From contig NMRB01001188.1 in assembly GCA_002633025.1 (NCBI GenBank), positions 130,594 to 194,593 on the forward strand: DNA of 64,000 bases. The letters are read 5' to 3'. This document shows, piece by piece, positions 26,043 through 38,000 of this stretch. Below the pieces are notes generated by a model that ran no database searches, was not told the origin of the DNA, and saw nothing but the letters and a program-made list of their open reading frames with translations. A program made the position numbers and the translations under genes. The DNA comes from Notospermus geniculatus. Lineage: Eukaryota > Nemertea > Pilidiophora > Heteronemertea > Lineidae. Numbering within the stretch: the first letter of the stretch is position 1; every line of letters starts with the position of its first letter.

Positions 26043-29000
26043 CTGAAATTGAAAAGGTGGTTATAGGTTTTTTAAGGAAGACTATCAGCATGCGTTGGAT
26101 TGAGAGAGGAGGGAAACTGGAAGGGTTTCAACGTGGTGTCATCAGCAACAAGAATTAATCTCCAAATCTATCCAAGATTTCTACTCAGCTACATTTTATT
26201 CCCAGTTGTGAATACCTGTTGATTAAATCTCCCTCAATTTTTTTGGCAATCGGTCAGTTCACCTACCCCCAAACTAGGGGAAAATCCCCAAAAATAAAAC
26301 ATAATGTTACTACAGAGAGTGTGCAGTGGCTTATTGTGACATCACTTTTGACGGTGTTCCACAATGCTGACGTCCAAGACAAAGTGCACCATGTGTAGAT
26401 CACGTCATGTTGTAGTCACACACTCCACTTGCGCCGATGACCACGTGGGTCGACGACGACATTTGCCGTCCAATATGGGAGATACAGACTGATCACATGA
26501 TGCGGTGACGTCACCTACACGCTCTCTATATCACTTACTGGCACTTCCTGGAACCTTCAGCGTTGAGCTCAATGGTTTGAAGGTACATGGATCTGTAAAT
26601 GAGAAACAGGGAAAAGACAAGTTTAAACTCAAGGAGAATGCCAGCAAAATCAGCAAGAATGAGCAGTGGGCTGTTCAATGCTTGATACTGTACTGGGGCT
26701 GTCACAATTTGATTTAATGAAATGGTCTTACAACTGTGAATTTAGAGTACCATATTGGCAACAATACCGGGTACCTAAGATTTGTATAACAAAGACATAC
26801 CTTGCGCAGTTACAGGCTTCTGATTTGGATCATCACATCCGAAGAGGTCTGCCTGTATCACCAATTTCTTAGTTGGCATGTTGCAGTTATCTGCCGTCAG
26901 GTAGACACGAATCGCTCGCCCTGCACCAGACTCACCATCAGCAACAGTCGTCTTTGCCCCAGCAGTTGAATAGGCGGTCACCGCGTTCTAGAGAGATGAA
27001 GAATCAAGAAACTAGTGAGATTGGGCTGTCACAGCGGGGCAGTGGAAAGATCACGCCTGCCACCACAGAGGTTGTGGGTTCAATCACCATTGTACCTGCT
27101 CTACAGGTAGCGAGGATGACTATCTTTGATAGTACACTCTGGTTTTCTCCTGCTGCAATCAAAGTTGCCAAATGTTGTCTATTTTGCTAATAATGCCATA
27201 ATCGGCACTCGGTTCTCTTGGTGTAATAATAGAAAGTTGAAGAAAAAGTATCATTTTGAGAAAACTTTCAGAACTGCAGACAGTTCTGAAGGGACATACT
27301 CACCTCTTTGCCCTCGACCCAGCCCATAAGGTCATTGCTGTATTTGACCTTGAATTTCGTGACCTCGCATGAAGCAGACGACGGTTTATAGAATGTTACC
27401 CCTGTGATCATTGTCTTCTTTGCGAAGATGACGCCGAAGTACCGATATTCTTCATACCCGCCCGGTCGGGAGTAGAATAGTAATCCTAAAGGGAAATGTA
27501 GGTCAAGGTCAGGTTTAGATGCCTGGATAGCCGAATAAGGCCTTGTCTTACAGAGGGTGACCTTAACAAAGAGGGTCCTGATTATAGAGTAGGTTCATTT
27601 CAGTAACTGACTAATTTGGGGCAGATGACTTGGGGTGTTGCAATCGAGAGGGAATACTAGATTTGGATGGGATTGCAAAGATGCCTTATACACAAGATAA
27701 CATGCAACAAGTCTATTTACCAGTTGATGATTTTCGAATCAACGTAGCTTGGGCTCCCTCGGTTGATGTTGAGAGCTGGCAATCCTTTACTGCTGTCTTG
27801 TCATTCAGTTTAAGATCCACAGGCGTGCAAGCTGAAAAAGGGAATAACTTGCTGAAAGGGATGAAGTGATTTGATGCCCTCACTGGGGGCATCATCCTCC
27901 AGATTCAGTGAAAAGTGAGTTGTCTTCCCCCTGAATCAGTGAGTTGTCTTCCCCCTGAATCAGCAGAAAAGCTTCTTCTGGATGTCGAGGGTCACGAATC
28001 AAACAAGACACTCTTATTTTGGGATTATGCTGACAGGTTGGTTGTCATGGAAACTGCTCCACCACAACAAACACGAACTGTGTCTCTAAAGTAATTCTAC
28101 ATTTTAGTTTGTTTTTCCAAGATGTCAACTTCTACAATCTGTTTTTGTTTGCAATTTTCATGAATCCCAAAACAAGACGACTTGCCCAATTACCGTACAC
28201 GCCGATTAAACTGTAAGGGAAATAATCATAGTCAATATCTTTGCGATCGCCAGCGCTATCAAAAATAGAAAATAAAAGTATCCATCATGGTTTATAACAA
28301 TGGAACTGTTTCATCCTTTCTTAGAAAAGATGATTTTTATACTTTTGGGATCATTTTCTATTTTTGATGCAAGGGTAGAGTCTACTCTGCTTATAATTTC
28401 CAAGAAAATTCATTAAACTTGATGTTAATCAATTTTCTTTGGAAATGTCTCATGATGAAAGATCAGACAGAATACTACATCGTTTAGATCAATGTTTATA
28501 GATAAGGTCCTAGTGGTCTAGTTGGACTACAGAGGAGACCAGGAGGTTGGGGATTCAAGCATGATGGTCATATTTCAGACTGCATGTATGATTTAGCAGT
28601 AGGGCTCTTTGGATACGAGCTGCTCCTGTATAACCAGATGTTCGGTCCATCACTTCGACAAGACGATGGCCTGTTTTAAACAATTGATGATGATTAACTC
28701 AGTCTTGTCGAGTAAGAGTTGGAGCGTCCACAACATCTTGACATATCACGGCCTACGATCACTTTGCCCCTCCGATGACGCTCCAGGATTGAGCGCGAGA
28801 AGGAGTGATAGAAATGCTTGTCAGGGCAAGATGCATCAACAAAGATTTTCGAAAATATTTGATGATTTTCTGATAGTGATAATTTCATTATCAAATCATC
28901 ATAATCATCATGGACTTATTGATTATTATGGTCATAGATTTCATTTTGAAATCATTATTGTGGACTTCATTTTGAAATCATCGCCGTGGATCTCATTGTC

Positions 29001-32000
29001 ATAGGTCATAGGTTTCATTTAAAAGAAAAATTGTCATAGAATTCATTTTGAACTTCATCGTCATGGATTTCATTTTAAAATCATCTTCACAGATTGTATC
29101 CATGACTTGTCGCAAAATATTCATCAGAGACTGATATTTCCCTTCTAATATTTTCTAGTCAAGTGGCATTTTTGGCACTTGAATAGATTAGCATCTGAAC
29201 GAGTAAGGATGCATGCTATCATAATTATTAATTAGTTCACTCTGGCTCATTGGCATGGCTATAAGACACTATTTTGAACTGAGACGTTGCGAAATGGCAA
29301 TCATTCATAGAAGTACAGCAAGAAATCAACAGAAACTGAAATGGAATATTTCGCTTTGCGCTGCAGAGGTTTCATCAAAGCATATTCGAAGTTCATCCTT
29401 TCCATCTTGATCCGAGCTACCTTACCTTTTTTTGGTTTGGCTAGACAGGAGGTATGGGAAGGAAAATAAAGAAGAGAAGTATAGACGAAGGAAAGATACA
29501 AACATGTTTGGACCGATGTCAAACATGTTCTGAGAGGCAAACAATGAACCCAGTTTGAAGACGCTGGGTAATGTGGACCCGGGGGGTGTCACTCCCTGGT
29601 TCAACATTATCCCATGTGCGTTCCTAACAAAGCGGGAATAGGGGGTGATTTTGCAAATTTTCGGGTGTGGGGAGTGACCCCCCGGGATTGTAGATCGCAG
29701 CATGAGGCCACGCTAGCGCTGTCATGGACGCGACCGAATATCCTGTAGAGGAATCGCACTGATACAAGATTGTATGAGTGAGAGAGGCAGGTTTAACTGT
29801 TTTTACCTTCAGTTTCATGGTAGGTGGGGAGGGGCATAGGTTCCAGCGTGGTCGTGGCTGACAGTTACGGGCAATAGCACTCTATGTTAATACTGATAGA
29901 ATGCTTGGTACCCGGTACCAGTTCCAGTAAATGAAGACATATATTTTGATTACATCATGTTGAATGAACATCAGTTTAAGTGAAAGAAAGTAATTTGGGT
30001 CAAAAACATCTCTCTCAAGATGACTGCCCCTTTGTGACGCTTTCATCTCCTGTTGAGTTAGAGGTGGGTCAACTAGACAATGATTACTCTTACCTGTGCC
30101 AAGAACTGGTGCTAGATAGTTTGGGAAAGTAAAATGTAGAAGATGAAGTACAGCCTGGTTTTCCGGTTGGCCCCAAACTCCGCTGTTGCCAACCATTTTT
30201 ATATGACTATTACAGATTTGTGGGATCCAGACGCTAGAATATTATCACTTTTTACAGGGTGGATGACCCAAGCGTATTGCTCCATGTCAAGGTCCTTGGC
30301 TCAAAAAGGGTTAATCTAAGCAGAGAAGCGAGTTGAGTAACGTGACCTTGATCTGGACTCACTTAAGAAATGTTGTAGTCTGGTAATTGTGAGTTGGAAG
30401 AAAATCCACTTATCATAATAAATGTACTATGCCAATAGTACCCAGAGGATGCAGCAGAATGAGGAACCCGTTTGACTTAATATCGAGACAGGGCGGCGCT
30501 GAAAGCAGTTGTACCGAAGACGTTGAAAACATAGCTAACGTCACGTCATGACCTCCTTGATGCAGTGCAGCCTGGATGAAATGTTGAAAAAAGAGCGGTA
30601 CAACTGATCACAGCACCTCTTTGTGGCAGTAGTATTTGGGTTCCTCATTGTGAAACAAAAACGCAGCAGAATTTATGGCTGATTACGCAAGATTAAGCCG
30701 CCACTGAACAGATACGCGCAAGTGCAATGCAATGATCAGCGTTCACAGAAGACAATACAGTGTGTCCCGAAAAAGTACAAATATTCTTTTAACCTTATTC
30801 AAGTCTTTGTTCTGGTTGAAAATTTGTTGGCCATACTGTTCTCTAATCCTTTATTCTTTCTTATTTTTCGCATATCCACAATGTTCTATGTGAAGTGCTT
30901 AGAAGTTGTTAACGTAAACCATATAGATTCATTTTAATGATAATAATAGGGAGGTTCAGATAACGTTCCGAGTCTCGACTCCGGACTCCAGAGGATTCCT
31001 TTTTTGGGAACTACGTCATCAAACACAACAGGGCTTTCCAAAGCAATGGTGTTTACTCATTTAGGAGAATGAATAGAACCCCCTGGGTGGTAAATTTATC
31101 TCCGACTTGAAAANGTAGGGTGCTGCAGGTGTGATGAGGCGAACAGCATCCAAACCCCCAGAAACGCAAGGAAATCGTTGTGCATTCAAGATGGCTGCCT
31201 TGGAATTGTGTCCGAGGGGAAATGCGAGTTGTCATGGAAATTGCCGAGCAGTTGCCTTCGGAAGTTCCGAATGCTTACCAACCTCACCCTTGGAGAGTAA
31301 CTCTCGTTCCTAGGGTATCCATGTATGCATTGTATTGTAATCATACATTCTCCAACACTGCGGTGAAAGGCAAAACTATGGTATTGGAGAATGATGCAAT
31401 CACTGCCAATGTTGACAGAAATTAGATTGCCTGGAGAAAATATGCGCTGTCACGAGCAGGCGCGAATATGGGGGGGGGGCGCCCCCTTTCGGCCAACAAA
31501 TCTGTAAAACTGACCTCTAAATTCTGAAATTTGGAGCAAATCATTGAAATTCACCGCAGATTTCAAGGTTTCTAGCAAAGTGCGCCCCCTGATGGGTCAC
31601 CATCTCTAACACATGAAGAAGGCGCCTGACTGGGGATTGAACCGTAAACTTCAGCAGTGACCGGCACCGATGTTTCTGCTACGCCACTCTGTCAGAACTA
31701 AGAAACAGCGAATATTTGAAAGTGATACCTACTTTTTGGTGGACCTTTCATGCTTGTTAGTGTAAATGAAAATGATTTCATGTCAGATGGTATAAAATCG
31801 TTTGATTCAGCGTTGCCTGCCCTCGTATGCATGTCACTTCCAGGGACATACGGGATGGTGTTGAGACCACTATCTGCATTACTGGGTAATGTGGCGTCGG
31901 GTTTGATTCCCAAGTCAAAGGATAATGTAATAACGTCCGTGAAGAAAACTTTATCCCACTGCAAGAGAAAGACGTGAATTTTACAGATGTGAAGATTCAG

Positions 32001-35000
32001 GAATATATCAGTTGAAATGAACATTGTATGTTCCATGTTCATGAATAGACAAATCCCAAATTGACGTAAACAAGAAAGATCTGCGCACTTCCGCCGAAAT
32101 CGCAAACAGAACCTCGGTCTGAAACTGAATGACGTGATGCAGAGAACCCCACGACAGTGACTTCGAAGACGTTGCGTCAGAGTCGACCATTGCTGAGTCA
32201 CGGATTGCGACACATCAGCTGGTTTCAGATCCGAGGTTCTGTTTGCGATTTCGGCGGAAGTGTGCAGATCAGCGAATTTGAGAATGGTCTGTTCATGTTC
32301 ATGTAGAGAAAGACTAACCTTAACTGTGAAGTAATCTTTGGTGAAGTTAACATCCTTGGGGGGAAGGCTGGCCTTGAAATTGCCAGCATATTCGAGGATC
32401 TTCATAGAGATGAAGAATTTAAGGTGGACATTCTGCCCCTCGGCTTTTGAAGTAGGGTCATGCTCAAGTGTTCCAGAGACATGAATGATCTCTCTGGAAG
32501 GAAATACATGTACATTATAGAAGTAATGCTTGACGTCTCGGTCTCTAGTCCAATGCACAACTGCGGTACCTCGCTCCCCAATGATTGGTTCTCGGTGAAA
32601 AATGCTTAATACCACATCATCATTTATGCCAATACATCCCACACAGACACGCTTAGAAATTCTTCTAAGGACAGAGGTCAAGGTCACAGCTAACCCATCT
32701 CACAATGAGGACAGGTGAAGATCAGACCAACCTCAACTGAAGAGTGTCCAGTGTGAAATTAAGGACCCACAGTGGTATTTCACAAAATGCCATCAACATT
32801 GCACTTACTTCTTCTTTTTATCATATGTTGACTTGTCACATTTGGCCGTTGCCTTGTACACAGGTTTTTCTTTATTGTCTCTGACGATTGTGACCTTTTT
32901 ATCGATGAGGAGAATGTATGTGCAGATTTTCACCCCAACACTCAGCCAGACGCCTACTTTGTCGTTCATCTTCTTTGAATCTAACACAGTAGCAGTAACC
33001 TCGATATCAAATGAGTCATCCTTTTGAGGATCGGCCGCCATCTTACGATAAGTCACACCTGCAAGAAACACGAAGTCCATGGACATGTTCATTATGGTCA
33101 GTCGGTTTTTATGTTGCATTCGGAGGAAATCTGGCATTCTTCTACTTTAATGCCTAGCGTACTTTGCAGTTGCCACTGGAAGCAACTGATCCGATCAGTC
33201 GCTGGCGAAGTATGCACTGCGCGCACAGCACAATTTAGCAACTCCAAAAAACTTCGAGCGTCCAATCAGTCGTTATGTTCTGACTGCTGCGTACATTGAC
33301 CCAACAACTGGCAGCAACTCAGGTAGCACCGGGGCAGTTGAGACTCGATGAGAGTCGATTTCGTTCAGAAAACTGGCACTGATTAGTCACAATCTGCGTA
33401 CATCGCCACAACTGCACGAAACTGGACACGAGTCGCTAGAAAGTTGAACAGTTGCCTCCAGTTTCAGCTAGTTCCTCCGAGTCACCAGGTAGCTCAGTGG
33501 CGACAAGTTGTATCCAGTCGAAAGTGCAATGCACGCTAGACTTAAGGTTTGTGCGCTTTTTGAGTTTAGCTCAGATTGTTTCCAACGTGTCTGCTTTGCT
33601 GTTTTCTACAGCAAAACATGAATCTCATGTTATTTTACCTGTGTTTGTAACGACTATAAGATCAATAACGGTTTTATCTTTTTGTGAGGTTTTCTGCGTT
33701 GATGAATATGTTGGTTTGAACTCATTAGGATTGTTACACATCCCCTTCAAGTTGGCTCCACATCGTGTTATCTTCACTTCCTGAAATACAACCAATCTTT
33801 ATAAGAATTGGTGTAATGTTTTTCAGTGTGGCCATTTTTCTTTGTGACTCCCATTGTTTGGAACACACTGGGAAACAGACTCACTGTTTTTCTGTGTGTC
33901 GCTTATTGCGAATTACGCCTTATCCCGTCAATATTGTAATGTCACGATGGCACACAAGGGCCACACTGAAAAACATTACATCAGCAGAAAGAGACAATGC
34001 ACATATCTTTTTTTCACAAAACTGGGGGAAAACATTCACCTAACCTCGTCCTCGGGAACGATTGCTCCTCTTCAGAGCAGACACTAGGGATGAGGCTGAC
34101 ATTGGCCTAGACTAGTACCTGGTCCTACCGATGGTGTCGCTTTTGAATGGTAGGACCAGTCGTGGCCGCCATTTGTGGAGCAATTCTGACAGTGACGTCA
34201 CTTGAAAATTTTATGTAAATTATGTAAATTTATTCAATTCTCAATACGGCTGACGTACCAGAATGCAGATAGAAGGTGACCGACCTTTGACCCAGGAAAT
34301 TCACCAATCGCGCCGGGGGTTTTCCATGTTAAAAATAGAAAATCTATCAACATAATAGTTCACATACTTACCACCTGCGCCAGCACCGACCAATCAGAGG
34401 CACGAAGGTGGTAGGCACGCCCGGTCCTAACATATGCAAAAGCCCGATGTAAAATAGTTAGGATCGGGTACCAGTCTAACATTGGCCCACCCCCAAACAA
34501 CAAGAACTGATATTTCAGTACTGGCCAAGGTGGTTATCGGAACACGTCCTTATTCATATGGGCTACAGGTATGGCAGTGTATAGATAGCAGAATAGGTTT
34601 AACTTCAATGCAACTAACCCCAACCCTAAATCTACCACAACCCCTTACCCTCAGCCAAACTTGCCCTGCTTTCCCTCTTCCCAACCCACCAACCCATAAG
34701 AGATATAACCCAATGCATTTTCCAATTGGACTGCCCAGTCGAAGACCTACCTCTGGAGAGTTTGTTTTAAGAATAGAGTCAAATTACCTTAATGTTTAAA
34801 GTAGCTGTGTCATCCATCTCTGCTTTGACGTCCATGTTGGCCTTACACGTGGAGTTAGGGGGCACCATCACCACAGCTTTGACGGTAAATGTCTCGTGAA
34901 TCTTCTTGTTAATCAGGGTAACGCCAGTGTCAAAAAATATACTCGCATTTGCCTGTGAATGACAAAGTTCACAAATGATATTCTTTGTTTGTACCTTCAT

Positions 35001-38000
35001 CTTCAATTTTCAAGACCTCTGGCTCCGTATTCATAAAACTACTTAAGTGAAAGTATGACATTTATCCTTTGTTCAACACAAAAGATAAGTATCATACTTA
35101 GACTTATCGACAGTACCGGGATTCGAACCCACGCCTCCACATAAGGTTCGAATCCCGGTACTGTCGATAGGCATACTGACCAACATAGCAGACATATGAT
35201 TATTTCTGTTTATACTTAGACTTAAGTAGCTTTATGAATACGGGGCCTGGTCACTTTGCCTTCAGACTGCACTCCACTCACAAATCGAGCCTGAAGGCGT
35301 AGCGATATAACCCTTGTTGGTTCAAGATGCTGTATCACAATGTTATGGTGGTGTAGTGGTTCGGGTCTCAGACTAACGGTCAGAGGATCCTGGTCCGAAT
35401 CCCACTGGGTGTGAGACTTTGGACAAGTGTCTTTACCTCACTGGCCTCTCTCCACCCAGGTGTACAAATGGGTACCGGTCGGATATGCTCGATTGTAGCA
35501 CTGAATGGGCAGCTCAGACTAAAATTTTCCCTTTTGACTACGGGATGACAACATCATCATGTGACAAGACTAGAAGCTGACCAAAAGTAGATAGGCCTAT
35601 TCAATTCAGCAGTTGCAGCAATGACTTGTGTCTCAATCTTGCACAAGAACTGCTCCTCTCATCTGCACGCAACCTAAGGTATGACATTGGGTAATTACAT
35701 TAGGTTGCCCTTGTTCAGAATGAGGGGAGGGCGAAGACCCTGCCACTCTTGCGAAACCTATGGAATACATGTTAGTCATCTCTGACGCACTGTGACTGCA
35801 ATTGATTACCTGTTTTTTTTCACCAAAAATTCATCACTAGCCACAAGAATTTCAGCCGATACTTACCAATTTATTCGGGTTTGGAATATCCACAAACTTT
35901 TCTTTAATGACATACATCAACTGCGTGACATGGATTTGGTCTGTGTTCATCTTCGTAACCGCACTAAGCCAGAATGTGCCACCAACATTCAGGGGGTTGT
36001 CTACCACCCTAACCCTGGAGATGGCTTCGATTTGAATCTGAAAGGTCAAAGGGTCAATGTCAAATTTCAGAATTTCACTGTCGATTTTACAGATTTGTTG
36101 GCCGAAACTGGGGGCGTGATTCTGGGGTATCCGATTCTGGGGTATCCGTTTGCATACTAATTGGGCATGTCTCATTAGCTCAGGTATGGCGGGCCGAAGC
36201 AGTCATAATTTGCTATTACCGTTCAACGTTATTTAAGTATCGTTCAACGATAAATACACCGTTAAAAGAAAAACATATGCCGTTGTAATAAAAATATTTT
36301 ACGTTGAATAATACAGGCGTTGCAATAAAAATCATATCGTTACAATAAAAATACCTGAGCATTGCAATAATAATATTCGGCTTTTTCCATAGAACTCCGA
36401 TTTTTACCGATTATACTTTTACAACGGGCATTTTTATTGTAACGATATGATTTTTATTGTAACGCCTGTATTTATCGTTCAACGTAAAATATTTTTATTA
36501 CAACGGCATATATTTTTCTTGTAACGGTCGATTATTATTGTAACGCCCAGATATTTTTATTGCAACGGCCTGTATTTATTGTTGAATGATATTTAAATAC
36601 CGTTGAACGATAAATAATGAATTATGACTGCTTCGGCCCGCCATACTCAGGTGGTGGAGTGATGGACTAAGAAACAGGAGGTGTCCGGTTCAAATACCAG
36701 TGTGGCTCTTCATATCTTTACATACCTTTCGCTCAGCAACCAACGATCCTTTCTTGGCAAAGGTGCAAACTTGTCCAATCTCAAGAGTGGCGACATCAAA
36801 ACTCTTCGAGCCAGTCCTGTTGAAAACAAGAGATGGTAATTAATTCACTAGCAGATGATGATACTCTAATCCCACTTTTAAAAGACCTCGCAGGTAATCA
36901 ATAGATTTGGGAAGCAGATGAAGTCATCAATCAGAAGTAATTGTCACTCTTGGAAACATATTGATAAAATTATGATTTTCGTTGATACTATGGCATCTGT
37001 ATCTGAATCTGAATCTGAATGACCACTAATTTTTTTTTTAATGACACCATTCCCATCCTGAAGAAATCAGGTGATATCAGCATCACTCCCTAGCTCACAC
37101 GCAACAGCCTCGTGGTGCGAGCTAGGGAGTTAGAGTGATGCTAACAGGACCTGATTTCTTCAGGATGCACCATTCCCTCCTTATACTGAGGGGAATCTGG
37201 AAAGTTCTATTTATCAAACACCCCAAACATTTCATACCTCTTTGTTATCTTAGCCTCAACTCCACCATTCACTGTCGAACAAGGCATACCGCTTCCAAGG
37301 CCCCAAACACGAAGATTAACGATATCTAGAACACCATCCTTGCCAAGAGGACCCAGGATCTTGACGGTGAGCTGGACGCAGGAATCTGGCTTTAGGACGA
37401 TGTCTAAGAAGCAGCGGAAATGCTGTCCCTTTACCAGCTCGTTATTGGGTGGAGTCCAAGGTGTGTAGTCCAACATAGGGGCCCGGTGCATAGTGATGCC
37501 GGGTCGCGTGTTAGGCTGAAACGGTCAAAGAAATTGGTGTACCAATGAGAATGCAATCTTCAGAGTTCTCAGGATGGCAAAGTGGAAATATTTGCAGCAG
37601 CCACCATCTAGGTCGCAAGTTCAATCCCCAGTGAAACAGGAGCCGCTGTGGTGTAGTGGCTCGGGTCTCTGGGTAGCGGTCAGAAGGTCCTGGGTTCGAT
37701 CCCTACTCAGCGTGAGACTTCGGCTATGTCTCTTTACCTCATTTGGCTCACCCCACCCAGGTGTTAAAGGGGTACCTAGCTAGCAGAGATGGTATATACC
37801 ACAAGGCAGCCGCACTGTGATACTTCCCGGGAATTGGAGCTTGATACGGATTGCACAGGCCTATAGCTGGGGTAATAATTGTGAAGTGCCTTGACACTTA
37901 AATGTAAAAGACACTATAAGCCCACACATTATTCAGTATTATTATAAAGGATTCCTTTATGGTGAAGTGGCTATCACGCCTTACATGTACCAACAGGCAG

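Noticed and set aside
31698-32687. Single 329-residue exon
   Set aside because: Both ends of the inner part have good splice sites, the outer parts match the exon chain in phase, and the middle is an inverted-repeat element. I treat it as two exons and an intron, and report retention as a finding only.
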